Positions 1 to 9,144 are shown, numbered from the stretch's first letter. The stretch is DNA of 64,000 nt from an uncultured Oscillospiraceae bacterium (GCA_947588605.1 CANPYK010000007.1:32290-96289); one strand, 5' to 3'. Numbers and translations are program-made. Notes: generated by a model from the sequence alone, not told the origin.

Positions 1-374
1 GAAAGGCCGATGGCGCGGCCGCCCGCCAGCTCCACCAGGTTCACCAGATCCTTGTTGACCTTCCCGGCCAGGACCATCTGGACGATGTCCATGGTCTCGG
101 GGTCGGTGACGCGAAGGCCGTTTTTGAATTCAGACCTCTTGCCGGTCTTTTTCAGCATGTCCGAGATCTCCGGTCCGCCGCCGTGGACCACCACCACCTT
201 GATGCCGATCATGGTGAGGAGCACGATGTCCCCCATCACCAGCTTTTTCAGAGTCTCGTCGGTCATGGCGTTGCCGCCGTACTTGATGAGGATGATCTTC
301 CCGGCGTATTTCTGGATGTATGGAAGCGCCTCCGTCAGCGTCTGCGCCCGGAGGGCGTGGTCGTGTAAGTCCAT
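1..374 (-). CDS. argB: Acetylglutamate kinase, N-terminal part (runs off the left edge)
   Basis: Second step of arginine synthesis: ATP-dependent phosphorylation of N-acetylglutamate in the cytoplasm. The first 124 or so residues are present. They show the amino-acid-kinase start IILIKYGGNAM (about residues 27-37), the VVVVHGGGPEIS loop (about 60-71) and the KRSEFKNGLRVTD segment that binds acetylglutamate. The ATG at 374 follows a clear GGGAGG ribosome site. The gene lies 17 bp downstream of the acetyltransferase gene and is the last visible member of the arginine operon; the rest lies outside the window. Identification is firm from these family motifs. Confidence 0.95.
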   Translation of the reverse strand, partial: MDLHDHALRAQTLTEALPYIQKYAGKIILIKYGGNAMTDETLKKLVMGDIVLLTMIGIKVVVVHGGGPEISDMLKKTGKRSEFKNGLRVTDPETMDIVQMVLAGKVNKDLVNLVELAGGRAIGL

Positions 375-390
375 GGTTCTACCTCCCGCT

Positions 391-1002
391 TCAATAGTCC
401 GTCACGTCGAACGGTTTGTCCTTGAAATAATAGTGCCTGTCCGCCTCGGTGATCTCCCGCAAAACGCGGCAGGGATTCCCCGCGGCCACGGAGTTTGCGG
501 GGATGTCCCGGGTCACAACGCTCCCCGCGCCGATGACCACGTTGTCGCCCACGGTGACGCCGGGGAGGATGACGGTGTTGCCGCCGATCCAGACGTTGCT
601 GCCCACGGTGATGGGCGCGCCGTACTCGTAGCCGGAGTTGCGGCTCATGGGGTGGACCGGGTGGCCGGCGGCGTAGAGAGCGACGTTGGGGGCGATGAAG
701 ACGTTGTCGCCCAAAGTGACCTTGCACACGTCCAGGATCACCAGGTTATAGTTGGCGTAGAAATTGTCCCCCACCTCGATGTTCCAGCCGTAGTCGCATT
801 GGAAGGGCGGCTCCACCCACACATTTTCGCCGGTCTTGCCGAAGATCTCCCGGATGTGGGCGGGAATGTTGGTGCGGCGGTTTTCCGGGGGCAGGAGGTT
901 GAAGCGATAGATCTTCTCCCGGCACGCGTCCCGCTCCTCCTGAAGGCCGTCCATCCAGGCCTTGTAGGGCAGGCCGGCCAGCATACGTTCCTTTTGATCC
1001 AT
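391..1002 (-). CDS. Sugar O-acetyltransferase of the maltose/galactoside (LbH hexapeptide) family
   Basis: A 203-residue acetyl-CoA-dependent O-acetyltransferase. The N-terminal helical segment (KERMLAGLPYKAW, residues 4-16) is the maltose-acetyltransferase cap. It is followed by hexapeptide repeats of a left-handed beta helix (about 70-185), including the catalytic His region YAAGHPVHP and the typical end AAGNPCRVLREI. The length matches the Maa/LacA family. It sits between argJ (13 bp upstream) and argB (17 bp downstream) with a GGGAGG ribosome site, so it is cotranscribed with arginine genes although no link with that pathway is known to me. The sugar substrate cannot be read from sequence. 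Confidence 0.9.
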   Translation of the reverse strand: MDQKERMLAGLPYKAWMDGLQEERDACREKIYRFNLLPPENRRTNIPAHIREIFGKTGENVWVEPPFQCDYGWNIEVGDNFYANYNLVILDVCKVTLGDNVFIAPNVALYAAGHPVHPMSRNSGYEYGAPITVGSNVWIGGNTVILPGVTVGDNVVIGAGSVVTRDIPANSVAAGNPCRVLREITEADRHYYFKDKPFDVTDY

Positions 1003-1015
1003 GCTCGTTCCTCCC

Positions 1016-2233
1016 TCAGGTGCGATAGTCGCCGTTGATCTTCACGTAGTCGTAGGTGAGGTCGCATCCCCACGCCTCGGCGGCGGCGGAGCCGGAATTA
1101 AGCTCCACCAGGATGTCGATCTCGTCCTCCAGGAGGACCTTCTTGGCCTCCTCCTCGGAGAAGGGGATGCCCGCGCCGTTCCGGCACACGTCCACCCGGC
1201 CGGCCTTGGAACGGAAGCTCACGTCCACCCTGTCCACGTCCACCTTGGCGCCCGAGTAGCCGATGGCGCACAGGACCCGGCCCCAGTTGGCGTCCGCGCC
1301 GAACATGGCGGCCTTGGTGAGGCTGGAGCAGATGACGGCCTTGGCCACGGTCTTGGCGGTTTCCTCGTCCGATGCGCCGGTGAGGAGGCAGGTCAGGAGC
1401 TTGGTGGCGCCCTCGCCGTCCTTGGCGATGCTCCGGCACAGCTTCACGGTGACGGCGTGGAGGGCGGCGCAAAAGGCGTCGAAGTCCTCCCCCGCCCTGT
1501 CGATGACGGGGTTGCCCGCCATGCCGTTTGATAGGACGGCGAAGGTATCGTTGGTGGAGGTATCGCCGTCCACGCTCACCATATTGAAGCTCGTCTTCAC
1601 GTCCTCGGAAACGGCCTTTTGCAACATTTCCGGGGTAATCGCGACGTCGGAGGCGACCCAGACCAGCATGGTCGCCATGTTGGGGTGGATCATGCCGGAG
1701 CCCTTGGCGATGCCGCCGAGACGGCATTTGACGCCGGAGACGGTAAACTCCACCGCCGCCTCCTTGGGGACGGTGTCGGTGGTCATGATGGCATCGTCGG
1801 CGAAGTCCGAGTGGTCCCCCAGGCCCGCGACAAGCTCGGGCATCCCCTTTTCCATGGGCGTGAGGCTCATGGGCTGGCCGATAACGCCGGTGGAGCCCAC
1901 GATGACGTCGGCGGCGGGGATGCCGGTATATTGCTCCACCAGGGCGCTCATGCCCTCGGCGATCTCGATACCGTTTGCGTTGCAGGTGTTGGCGTTGCCG
2001 GAATTGCAGATGACCGCCTGGGCGTAGCCGTCGGAGAGGTGCGCCTTGGTGACCTTGATGGGCGCGGAGCGCACAAGATTGGCGGTGTAGACCGCCGCCG
2101 CGGCGCAGCGCTTTTCGGATACGATCAGCGCCAGGTCCCGTTTTTTGGAGCTCTGTTTGATGCCGCACCGGATGCCGTTGGCGGTAAACCCCCGCGCGGC
2201 GCAGACGCCGCCGGGGATGGGTTTGATGTTCAT
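1016..2233 (-). CDS. argJ: Bifunctional glutamate N-acetyltransferase / amino-acid acetyltransferase
   Basis: ArgJ recycles the acetyl group from N-acetylornithine to glutamate; some versions also use acetyl-CoA. The 405-residue length is normal. The self-cleavage site is visible as PNMATMLVW (Thr of ATML becomes the nucleophile of the beta chain). NSGNANTCN (early) and DGEGATKL (later) are also family signatures. Start at 2233 follows GGAGG. Position inside the arginine operon supports a cyclic acetyl pathway, consistent with argB and argC and with no argA seen here. Confidence 0.96.
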   Translation of the reverse strand: MNIKPIPGGVCAARGFTANGIRCGIKQSSKKRDLALIVSEKRCAAAAVYTANLVRSAPIKVTKAHLSDGYAQAVICNSGNANTCNANGIEIAEGMSALVEQYTGIPAADVIVGSTGVIGQPMSLTPMEKGMPELVAGLGDHSDFADDAIMTTDTVPKEAAVEFTVSGVKCRLGGIAKGSGMIHPNMATMLVWVASDVAITPEMLQKAVSEDVKTSFNMVSVDGDTSTNDTFAVLSNGMAGNPVIDRAGEDFDAFCAALHAVTVKLCRSIAKDGEGATKLLTCLLTGASDEETAKTVAKAVICSSLTKAAMFGADANWGRVLCAIGYSGAKVDVDRVDVSFRSKAGRVDVCRNGAGIPFSEEEAKKVLLEDEIDILVELNSGSAAAEAWGCDLTYDYVKINGDYRT

Positions 2234-2253
2234 AACGATTCCTCCATAATAAG

Positions 2254-2667
2254 CTATATGACCATGAGCAACGTCCCCGCGCCGATGAGAACACAGCCGA
2301 TGAGGGACTTTGCCGTGAATTTTTCGTGGAGAAAGACGAAGGCCAGCACGAGGGTGATGACCGTGCTGAGCTTATCCACCGGCACAACCTTGGACGCCTC
2401 GCCGATTTGCAAAGCCTTGTAGTAGCAAAGCCACGACGCGCCGGTGGCAAGGCCGGAGAGGATGAGGAAAAGCCAGCTTTTCCGGCCGATCTCCCCGATC
2501 CCGTTTTGGGCGCTTGTGATAAACACCATCCCCCAGGCCATCGCCAGCACCACCACGGTCCGTATGGCGGTGGCGAGGTTGGAGTTGACATCCTCGATAC
2601 CCACCTTCGCCAAAATCGACGTCAGCGCCGCGAACACGGCGGAGCCGAGGGCGAACAGGAACCACAT
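2254..2667 (-). CDS. Small EamA-type membrane transporter (single EamA domain)
   Basis: A 137-residue protein made of one EamA domain with about five hydrophobic helices; the usual drug/metabolite transporter has two such domains, so this one probably works as a dimer. It ends in the typical FLHEKFTAKSLIGCVLIGAGTLL helix region. The reading frame extends further upstream, but the ATG at 2667 has the only good ribosome site (AGAGGTG). It lies 20 bp upstream of argJ and 61 bp downstream of the GNAT gene, inside the arginine operon, so export of an arginine-pathway metabolite is possible but not shown. Confidence 0.82.
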   Translation of the reverse strand: MWFLFALGSAVFAALTSILAKVGIEDVNSNLATAIRTVVVLAMAWGMVFITSAQNGIGEIGRKSWLFLILSGLATGASWLCYYKALQIGEASKVVPVDKLSTVITLVLAFVFLHEKFTAKSLIGCVLIGAGTLLMVI

Positions 2668-2728
2668 ACATTTCACCTCTGTCTGCGAATGCTTTCCGGC
2701 CTCGGCCATGTGCCGGAAATATCGAAAA

Positions 2729-3184
2729 TCACCGTATCTTTTTGAAAAGCCGCGCGCTCCAAAACTCCATGCCCAGCTCGTCTAAGTAGAAGTGAAGAAT
2801 GGCGCGGGCATTTTTGGAGGCGGTGCCCAGCATAAGGAAGTCCACATCCGGTGAAACCGCCTTCTCCACGGTCCGAAACAGCGCCCCGCCGATCCCCCGG
2901 CTTCGGTACGCGGGCTTTACGTACAGCTCCTCGATCTCAAAGAAGCTTGTACCGGCCTCATAGATGCCGGTGGTCTTCTCTGTGATCTCCTTGTGTCCGA
3001 ATAAGTAGCCGACCACCGCGCCGCCATCAAGGGCGAGAAAGATCCTGTTTCCCTTGAGGTCGTCCAAGGTATTTTTGTAGTATCCGTGACAGCAGTTTTC
3101 CCTCTCCCAATCCTCGGACAGGGCGACAAGCTGTTCGGCGACCGCCTCGGTCAGCTCAGTTTCAAAAATCTCCATTTTACACAT
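2729..3184 (-). CDS. GNAT-family N-acetyltransferase
   Basis: A 151-residue acetyltransferase with the GNAT acetyl-CoA motif YRSRGIGGALFRTVE (about residues 93-107), preceded by the beta strand IEELYVKPA. The ATG at 3184 overlaps the argC stop by 8 bp; a second ATG at 3175 just after that stop is equally possible. Placement directly behind argC suggests translational coupling. Substrate unknown. It could in principle acetylate glutamate in place of ArgA, but it lacks any feature that proves this. Confidence 0.85.
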   Translation of the reverse strand: MCKMEIFETELTEAVAEQLVALSEDWERENCCHGYYKNTLDDLKGNRIFLALDGGAVVGYLFGHKEITEKTTGIYEAGTSFFEIEELYVKPAYRSRGIGGALFRTVEKAVSPDVDFLMLGTASKNARAILHFYLDELGMEFWSARLFKKIR

Positions 3185-4109
3185 TGAGCCCCGTCAGCTC
3201 GTCCGCGCCCAGCAAAAGGTTCATGTTCTGGACAGCCGCGCCGGAGGCGCCCTTGCCGAGATTGTCGAAAAGGGCCGTCACGGTGACGCGCTCGTCATTG
3301 CCGGAAACAATGAGCATCAGGTCGTCCCGGCCGGCGAAGGCGTTGGCGTCGATCATGGGCGTGCCCCAGTTGAGGGGGGCGACGTTGATGAGGCGCTGGT
3401 ACTGATACCAGTCGTCCAGGGCTTCGCGAATCTTCTTCGCGGTGGGCCGCCCCGGCAGGAGGTCTGTATGGAGGGTGACGGTCGTCGCCATGCCCTTATA
3501 GTAGTCGTCCACGATGGGGGTGAAGACGGGGGCGCGGCCAAGGCCGCAGACCGTCTGCATCTCGGGCAGGTGCTTATGGGCCTGGGTGAGGCCGTAGAGG
3601 CGGGGGGAATTCAGCCCCTCGGGCTTTTCGGGGCTTTCGTAGTCCGCGATCATTTTTTTGCCGCCGCCGGAATAGCCGGTCAGGGAGAAGCAGGTGAAGG
3701 GGTAGTCCGCCGGGACGAGGCCCAGCTTCACAAGGGGGTAGACGCTGACGATGAAGCCCGTGGCGTGACAGCCGGGGTTGGCGATACGCCTGCCTGTCTC
3801 AATGGCGGCGCGGTGGCCGTCCGAAAGCTCGGGAAATCCGTAGGCCCAGCCCTCCGCCGTGCGGTGGGCGGTGGAGGCGTCGATGACACGGACAGTGGGG
3901 TTTTCGATCATGCCCACCGCCTCCCGCGCCGCCTCGTCGGGCAGACACAGAAAGGCGATGTCGCAGGAATTCAAGGCGTCCCGCCGCGCCTCCGGGTCCT
4001 TGCGCCGCGCCTCCGGGAGGACCGCGAGCTCGATATCCCGCCGCTCCCGGAGCCTGTCATAGATCTGTAAGCCCGTGGTCCCGGCGGAGCCGTCGATGTA
4101 AATTTTCAT
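3177..4109 (-). CDS. argC: N-acetyl-gamma-glutamyl-phosphate reductase
   Basis: NADPH-dependent reduction of N-acetylglutamyl phosphate to the semialdehyde, third step of arginine synthesis. The 310-residue length fits the shorter ArgC class. Visible are the nucleotide-binding start GSAGTTG (residues 7-13) and the catalytic NPGCHATGF with Cys114. Start and the argH stop overlap as ATGA, a sign of coupled translation. Confidence 0.96.
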   Translation of the reverse strand: MKIYIDGSAGTTGLQIYDRLRERRDIELAVLPEARRKDPEARRDALNSCDIAFLCLPDEAAREAVGMIENPTVRVIDASTAHRTAEGWAYGFPELSDGHRAAIETGRRIANPGCHATGFIVSVYPLVKLGLVPADYPFTCFSLTGYSGGGKKMIADYESPEKPEGLNSPRLYGLTQAHKHLPEMQTVCGLGRAPVFTPIVDDYYKGMATTVTLHTDLLPGRPTAKKIREALDDWYQYQRLINVAPLNWGTPMIDANAFAGRDDLMLIVSGNDERVTVTALFDNLGKGASGAAVQNMNLLLGADELTGLNV

Positions 4110-5479
4110 ACCAGTCCCTCCTTGATAAGCCCGATCTGCCGGTCCACGCTCTCGGGGGTGGGGCCGCCCAGGGAGGTGCGGCGGTTAAGGCAGGTGTCGA
4201 TGTTGATGGCGGCGTAGAGGTCCGGGTCGAAAAGCTCGCTCTTGGCGCGGTACGCCTCTAAGGGCAGGTCCTCCAGGGTGGTGCCCTGCCGGGAGCACTC
4301 CGCCACCAGCTCGCCGGTGAGCTTGTAAGCGGTGCGGAAGGGCATCCCGCGCCCCACCAGGTAATCGGCCAGGTCCGTGGCGTTGATGAAGCCCGCGGCG
4401 GCGGCATGGCGCATATTATCGGGGAGAAATTCCATGGTCCCCACCATGGGAGCGCATACCGTGAGGCAGGCGTCCACGGTGTCAAAGGCGTCGAAGATGA
4501 GCTCCTTATCCTCCTGCATATCCTTGTTATAGGCTAAAGGCAGGCCCTTGAGCATGGTGAGGAGCGCCATCAGGTCCCCGTAGACCCGGCCCGTCTTGCC
4601 CCTCGTCAGCTCCGCCATGTCCGGGTTTTTCTTCTGGGGCATGATGGAGGAGCCGGTGGAGTAGGCGTCGGAGAGGCGGATGAAGCGAAATTCCCAGCTG
4701 GACCAGAGGATGAGCTCCTCGGACAGACGGGAGAGGTGCGTCATGACGAGACTGAGGGCGGCGGCCAGCTCCACGCAGAAATCCCGGTCGGACACGCCGT
4801 CCAGGGAGTTCTCCGCCAGGGCGTCAAAGCCCAGAAGGGCAGCCTCATACCGCCGGTCCGTGGGGTAGGTGGTGCCCGCCAGGGCGCAGCAGCCGATGGG
4901 CGAGACGTTCATGCGCTTTGAGGCGTCCGTAAGGCGGCCCAGGTCCCGGAGGGCCATATGGGCGTAGGCCAGGAGATGGTGGCCCATGGTGACGGGCTGG
5001 GCCCGCTGGAGGTGGGTATACCCCGGCATGACCATGGCGCGGGCCTCCTCCGCCCGGTCGCAGAGGGTGAGGATGAAGGTCCTGAGGAGCTCCTTCGTTT
5101 TCTCCGCCCGGCCCCGGAGATAAAGGCGGGTGTCCAGCGCCACCTGGTCGTTGCGGCTGCGGGCGGTGTGCAGGCGCTTGCCCGGCTCGCCCACGCGCGC
5201 CGTCAGCGTCTGCTCCACGAAGGTGTGGATGTCCTCGGCCTCCGGGTCGATCTGAAGCCGTCCGGCGTCAAGGTCCGATAAAATGCCGTTGAGGCCATCG
5301 ATGATGGCCTCCGCATCGGCAGATGTGATGATGTTTTGCGCGCTGAGCATCTTCGCGTGGGCGATACTGCCCTCGATATCCTCCCGGACCATCCGGGAGT
5401 CGATCCTGACGGAACGGTTGAAGTCCTCGGCGGCGGCGTCAATGGCGCCGTCGGCCATTCCGGCCCAAAGCTTTGCCAT
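4106..5479 (-). CDS. argH: Argininosuccinate lyase
   Basis: Splits argininosuccinate into arginine and fumarate. The 457-residue protein has the superfamily signature GSSIMPQKKNPD around residue 280, and HTARSRNDQV and TYPTDR segments of the active site. A longer open frame runs upstream into argG, but homology begins at MAKLW (ATG at 5479), which follows a GGGA site 10 bp after argG ends. The longer start would overlap argG out of frame and was rejected. Confidence 0.97.
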   Translation of the reverse strand: MAKLWAGMADGAIDAAAEDFNRSVRIDSRMVREDIEGSIAHAKMLSAQNIITSADAEAIIDGLNGILSDLDAGRLQIDPEAEDIHTFVEQTLTARVGEPGKRLHTARSRNDQVALDTRLYLRGRAEKTKELLRTFILTLCDRAEEARAMVMPGYTHLQRAQPVTMGHHLLAYAHMALRDLGRLTDASKRMNVSPIGCCALAGTTYPTDRRYEAALLGFDALAENSLDGVSDRDFCVELAAALSLVMTHLSRLSEELILWSSWEFRFIRLSDAYSTGSSIMPQKKNPDMAELTRGKTGRVYGDLMALLTMLKGLPLAYNKDMQEDKELIFDAFDTVDACLTVCAPMVGTMEFLPDNMRHAAAAGFINATDLADYLVGRGMPFRTAYKLTGELVAECSRQGTTLEDLPLEAYRAKSELFDPDLYAAINIDTCLNRRTSLGGPTPESVDRQIGLIKEGLV

Positions 5480-5489
5480 AGTCGGTCCC

Positions 5490-6716
5490 TCAGTTGATCC
5501 CGTTTTTCCTGTCCACGGCGGCCTGGACGGAGATGGGCAGGCCGAAGAGGTTGATGAACCCGGCGCTGTCCTTCTGGTCGTAGTCGGAGGCCCCGAAGGT
5601 GGCCAGCTCGTCGGAATAGAGGCTCCAGTCGCTCCACACGCCGGCCTTGATGATGTTGCCCTTGTAGAGCTTGAGCCGCACCTTGCCGGTGACCCGCTCC
5701 TGGGTCTTGTCCACAAAGGCGGAGAGGGCCTCCCGGAGGGGAGTATACCACTGGCCGTTGTAGACGAGCTCGGCGAAGGTGATACTGAGGCGCTGTTTTT
5801 CATGCTGAGTCATCTTATCGAGGCACACCGTCTCCAGATACTCGTGGGCCTTGTAGAGGACGGTGCCGCCCGGCGTCTCGTAAACGCCACGGCACTTCAT
5901 GCCCACGAGGCGGTTCTCCACGATGTCCAGTAAGCCGATGCCGTTAGCCCCGCCCAGCTCGTTGAGCTTATAGATGATGTCCTTGGCGCTCATTTTTACG
6001 CCGTCCAGGGCCACGGGCACGCCCTTGTCAAACTCCAGCTCCACGTAGGTGGGCGCATCGGGGGCGTCTATCGGCGAGACGCCCAGCTCCAGGAACCCGG
6101 GCTTTTCGTACTGGGGCTCGTTGCCCGTGTCCTCCAGGTCCAGGCCCTCGTGGCTCAGGTGCCACATGTTCTTGTCCTTGGAGTAGTTGGTCTCCCGGCT
6201 TATTTTCAGGGGGACGTGGTGGGCCTCGGCAAAGTCGATCTCCTCATCCCGGCTCTTGATGTCCCAGACGCGCCAGGGGGCGATGATCTTCATGCCCGGG
6301 GCGAAGTGCTTTAAGGTCAGCTCAAAGCGCACCTGATCGTTGCCCTTGCCGGTACAGCCGTGGGCGATGGCGTCACAGCCCTCGGCAACGGCGATCTCCG
6401 CCAGGCGCTTGGCGATGACCGGGCGGGCCATGGAGGTGCCCAGCAGGTAGTCCTCGTAGACGGCGCCGGCCTTCATGGTGGGGATGATGAAGTCGTTGAC
6501 GAACTCGTCCGTCAGGTCCTCCACGTAGAGCTTGGAGGCCCCGGTCTTTTTGGCCTTCTCCTCCAGCCCCTCGTTCTCGCTCCCCTGCCCCACGTCGCCG
6601 CAGACGGCGATGACCTCACAGCCGGGGTAGTTCTCCTTGAGCCAGGGGATGATGATGGATGTATCCAGCCCGCCGGAATAGGCCAGGGCGATCTTCTTGA
6701 TGGGTTTTTCAGACAT
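5490..6716 (-). CDS. argG: Argininosuccinate synthase
   Basis: Joins citrulline and aspartate using ATP. The 408-residue protein starts with the PP-loop AYSGGLDTS (residues 11-19) and contains [15 protein letters not shown] (near 117-131). It is the first gene of the leftward arginine operon. A good promoter lies at 6744-6772 and an ARG-box pair further upstream. The start follows GGAGG. Confidence 0.97.
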   Translation of the reverse strand: MSEKPIKKIALAYSGGLDTSIIIPWLKENYPGCEVIAVCGDVGQGSENEGLEEKAKKTGASKLYVEDLTDEFVNDFIIPTMKAGAVYEDYLLGTSMARPVIAKRLAEIAVAEGCDAIAHGCTGKGNDQVRFELTLKHFAPGMKIIAPWRVWDIKSRDEEIDFAEAHHVPLKISRETNYSKDKNMWHLSHEGLDLEDTGNEPQYEKPGFLELGVSPIDAPDAPTYVELEFDKGVPVALDGVKMSAKDIIYKLNELGGANGIGLLDIVENRLVGMKCRGVYETPGGTVLYKAHEYLETVCLDKMTQHEKQRLSITFAELVYNGQWYTPLREALSAFVDKTQERVTGKVRLKLYKGNIIKAGVWSDWSLYSDELATFGASDYDQKDSAGFINLFGLPISVQAAVDRKNGIN

Positions 6717-6743
6717 AGTGAGCCTCCAAAAAAGGATGATTGT

Positions 6744-6772
6744 ACTGTCATTATGGGGCTTTTTCGGACAAA
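6744..6772 (-). promoter_or_regulatory. Sigma-A promoter of the arginine operon
   Basis: On the minus strand TTGACT and CATAAT are separated by 17 bp, about 30 bp upstream of the argG start. The -35 box is overlapped by CATGAATAATCC, which matches the left part of the Bacillus-type ARG box and could be a weak third ArgR site. Confidence 0.8.
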
Positions 6773-6807
6773 AGTCAAGGATTATTCATGTATGCACGCC
6801 GATTTGC

Positions 6808-6845
6808 GAAAAAAACGGGAGTTCCCCGGTCCGGGGCCTCCCGTT
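6808..6845 (-). terminator. Rho-independent terminator behind the LtaS-like gene
   Basis: On the minus strand a GC-rich stem (ACGGGAG...CTCCCGT enclosing CCCGG/CCGGG) is followed by seven T. It separates the LtaS-like gene from the argG promoter. Confidence 0.85.
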
Positions 6846-6888
6846 TGTGGAAATTGGCGGTGTAAGAGCGCGGTTTGGGCGGGCATAG

Positions 6889-6925
6889 ATGAATAAAGAT
6901 TCAAACGCCGTGAATACTTATTCAA
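6889..6925. promoter_or_regulatory. Tandem ARG boxes (ArgR/AhrC operator)
   Basis: TGAATAAAGATTCA (6890-6903) and TGAATACTTATTCA (6911-6924) both match the TGAAT-N4-ATTCA ARG box. Their starts are 21 bp apart, the usual spacing of the two boxes bound by one ArgR hexamer. The second box overlaps the stop codon of the LtaS-like gene. They lie about 120-150 bp upstream of the argG -35 box, so repression may need looping to the half-site at the promoter. Confidence 0.75.
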
Positions 6926-8936
6926 TTTTAATGCCCACGCTCTCGCTCAGATCGACGCCCAGGGCGGTGACCTGGCGGACGGTGAGGACCGCGCCGGCGT
7001 ACTCGCCGGCCTCCAGCTCCTCCACCGTGGCGGTGAGGTCGCCCGTCTCCTCGTCAAAGGCCGTCTCCAGCTCCTCGCCATCGAGGGTGAGGACGCTCCA
7101 GGGGGTGAAATTCTGCCCGTGGACGGTGAGCAGATCCGTCTCCGGGTCATATTCATAGGAGGAGAGGGTGATGGGGACCACGCCCAGCTTCAGGTCCGTG
7201 GCCTCGTAGGGATTCTCCCCGCCGAAGCAGTAGTATTCGCCGTAGAGCATATCGTACTCCAGAAGCCGCAGGCCGTCCAGGTAGTCCGGCGTGTCCCACA
7301 TCTGCTGGTGGTACTTGGTGAGCAGGCCGGGGTTCAGCCCCAGGTCCTCCAGGACCTTGGCGGAGAGCTGGTAGGCCTCCACGTCCTCATCCCGTACCTC
7401 CATGGCGAAGTTGGACCAGATGACGTACTCCGTCTGGAAGATGTCGCCGTTCTCCAGCTGCTCCGCGCCGATGCTGAAGGAAGGCAGATGGTCGCCGTAG
7501 AGCACCACCACCGTGGGCTCGTTGCGGCGGGTCAGGGCGTCCAGAAGCTCGCCGATGAAGGTGTCCGTCTCCGAAAGCTGGCTGGTGTAGTAGGCGAAGG
7601 CGTCCTGGTCGTCGGTGTCGTCCTCCCAGGTGATGCCGAGGCTCTCCATGTCCACGCTGTCCACGCCCCGCTGGTATTTGCCGTGACCCTGGACGGTGAT
7701 GGTGAAGATGAAGTCCTGGCCCTCGGTGGAATCCAGGGCCTTTAAGATCTCCTCCGTCAGGGCGGCGTCCCTGGCCCAGCCGATGGGGTTATACTCGATG
7801 TGGGGCATGTACTCGATGGAGTCGAAGCGGTCGAAGCCCAGCTGGGCGAAGACCTCGTTGCGGCCGTAGAAGGTGGCGGTGTTGTTGTGGATGGCGGTGG
7901 AGGTGTAGCCCAGGGTGGCCAGGTCCCGGCATATGGAGGGGCACGCCTCCTCCTTTAAAATGGTCTTGTAGGGGTACTCCCCCATGCCGAAGAAGTCCAG
8001 GGACATCCCGGAGAGGACCTCAAACTCCGTGTTGGCGGTGCCCGCGCCGATGGAGGGGACGGTGAGATAGCCGGAGGTGCATTGCTCCTTGAGGCGCGTG
8101 AACACCGGCGTGGGGTCGGCCTCCACCGTCAGGTTCGTCAGGTGCGACACGTCGAAGAAGGACTCCAGCTGGACCATGATGATGTTGGGCCGCAGGGAGG
8201 AATCCGAATTCTCGTGAATGTTGCCCAGCAGCCAGTTCACCGAGGCGCGGGAGTAAGTCTCCGGCTCCGAGATGCCCATATCCACCGCGCCGGTGGTGAA
8301 GCAGTAGACGAAGCCGTAGGTCTTGTAAGCACCCGCGATGTTGGAGAAGGTCGCCGCCCGTTCCTCCCGGTGTCCCACCACCGTGAGGCTGTACGTCCCC
8401 ACGCCCAGGAGCACCGAGGCGGAGATGAAAATGGCCGCCACGCGGTAGGAGGGCTTGACCTTCCCCGTCTTGATGAAGAGCACCACAAGGCCCGCCACCG
8501 CCAGGAGAAAGGCCACGATGATAAGGACGATCTCCCAAATCTCCAGATACTGGGTGAAAATGGTGAACACCGAGGGCAGGACCATCAGGTCGATGGCGCC
8601 GAAGGGCGTCACGCGGTTGGCCAGCACAGCGCCGTTGGCGATGCCCAGGCCCATCCAGACGGAGGAGAGGAACGTGAGGAAGAAGACCCGCTTTTTAAAT
8701 AAGTGCGCCAGAGAGACGGTGGACAGGACGATGAAGTAGTTGGCCAGGAAGTTCACCGGGTGGACGAACATAAAGGCCACCGCTTGAAAGGGGGAGAACC
8801 GGCTGACGCTCTCGATGACCAGCGTGACCAGGAACGCCGTCACGCAGGTGAAGATCACCGGGTGGGTGTCCAGGGCCCGCCCCAGCCATTTGCCGCACCT
8901 TTGAAAAAGGGCGCGGACCTTATGTAAAAATTCCAT
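6918..8936 (-). CDS. LtaS-like phosphoglycerol transferase (sulfatase fold)
   Basis: A 672-residue membrane enzyme of the lipoteichoic-acid synthase family, which transfers glycerol phosphate (or a related group) outside the membrane. About five N-terminal membrane helices (roughly 25-185) precede an extracellular sulfatase domain (about 248-570). The catalytic threonine sits in GAGTANTEFE (Thr300) and an upstream metal ligand in QLESF (Glu258); TVQGHGKY and LYGDHLPS are further family motifs. The last 85 or so residues form an extra IPT/Ig-like beta domain. The frame opens earlier, but ATG 8936 has the GGAG site. It has its own promoter and terminator. Substrate may differ from classic LTA. 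Confidence 0.9.
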   Translation of the reverse strand: MEFLHKVRALFQRCGKWLGRALDTHPVIFTCVTAFLVTLVIESVSRFSPFQAVAFMFVHPVNFLANYFIVLSTVSLAHLFKKRVFFLTFLSSVWMGLGIANGAVLANRVTPFGAIDLMVLPSVFTIFTQYLEIWEIVLIIVAFLLAVAGLVVLFIKTGKVKPSYRVAAIFISASVLLGVGTYSLTVVGHREERAATFSNIAGAYKTYGFVYCFTTGAVDMGISEPETYSRASVNWLLGNIHENSDSSLRPNIIMVQLESFFDVSHLTNLTVEADPTPVFTRLKEQCTSGYLTVPSIGAGTANTEFEVLSGMSLDFFGMGEYPYKTILKEEACPSICRDLATLGYTSTAIHNNTATFYGRNEVFAQLGFDRFDSIEYMPHIEYNPIGWARDAALTEEILKALDSTEGQDFIFTITVQGHGKYQRGVDSVDMESLGITWEDDTDDQDAFAYYTSQLSETDTFIGELLDALTRRNEPTVVVLYGDHLPSFSIGAEQLENGDIFQTEYVIWSNFAMEVRDEDVEAYQLSAKVLEDLGLNPGLLTKYHQQMWDTPDYLDGLRLLEYDMLYGEYYCFGGENPYEATDLKLGVVPITLSSYEYDPETDLLTVHGQNFTPWSVLTLDGEELETAFDEETGDLTATVEELEAGEYAGAVLTVRQVTALGVDLSESVGIKIE

Positions 8937-8991
8937 ACGAAGACATCTCCAGACAGAAGAGAATGGGAAAGCCTTTTTGCAAGCGAACCCT

Positions 8992-9020
8992 ATCATACCA
9001 AATCTTTATGGATTTTTCAA
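8992..9020 (-). promoter_or_regulatory. Sigma-A promoter of the LtaS-like gene
   Basis: TTGAAA and TATGAT with a 17-bp spacer on the minus strand, about 55 bp upstream of the chosen start. Confidence 0.75.
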
Positions 9021-9083
9021 TCGGTGAAAGATTAAAAAACGGTTAAAATCGCGCGAGGTCCTGGCCTCCCCCACAAAAGGGCT

Positions 9084-9112
9084 TTGACAACCGCCTCCGC
9101 CGGCGGTATACT
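9084..9112 (+). promoter_or_regulatory. Sigma-A promoter of the degenerate macro gene
   Basis: TTGACA and TATACT with a 17-bp spacer. The -10 region GGTATACTGGGA is repeated identically in front of the neighbouring VWA gene at 10098-10109. Confidence 0.85.
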
Positions 9113-9144
9113 GGGAGAAAGTACAACGGGACGGAGGTGCCGGG

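Noticed and set aside
5480..5803. Longer argH start inside argG
   Set aside because: The extra residues are an out-of-frame translation of argG; lyase homology and the ribosome site begin at 5479.
6889..6925. The ARG-box pair as a promoter element of the LtaS-like gene
   Set aside because: It lies at the 3' end of that gene, whose promoter is at 8992-9020.
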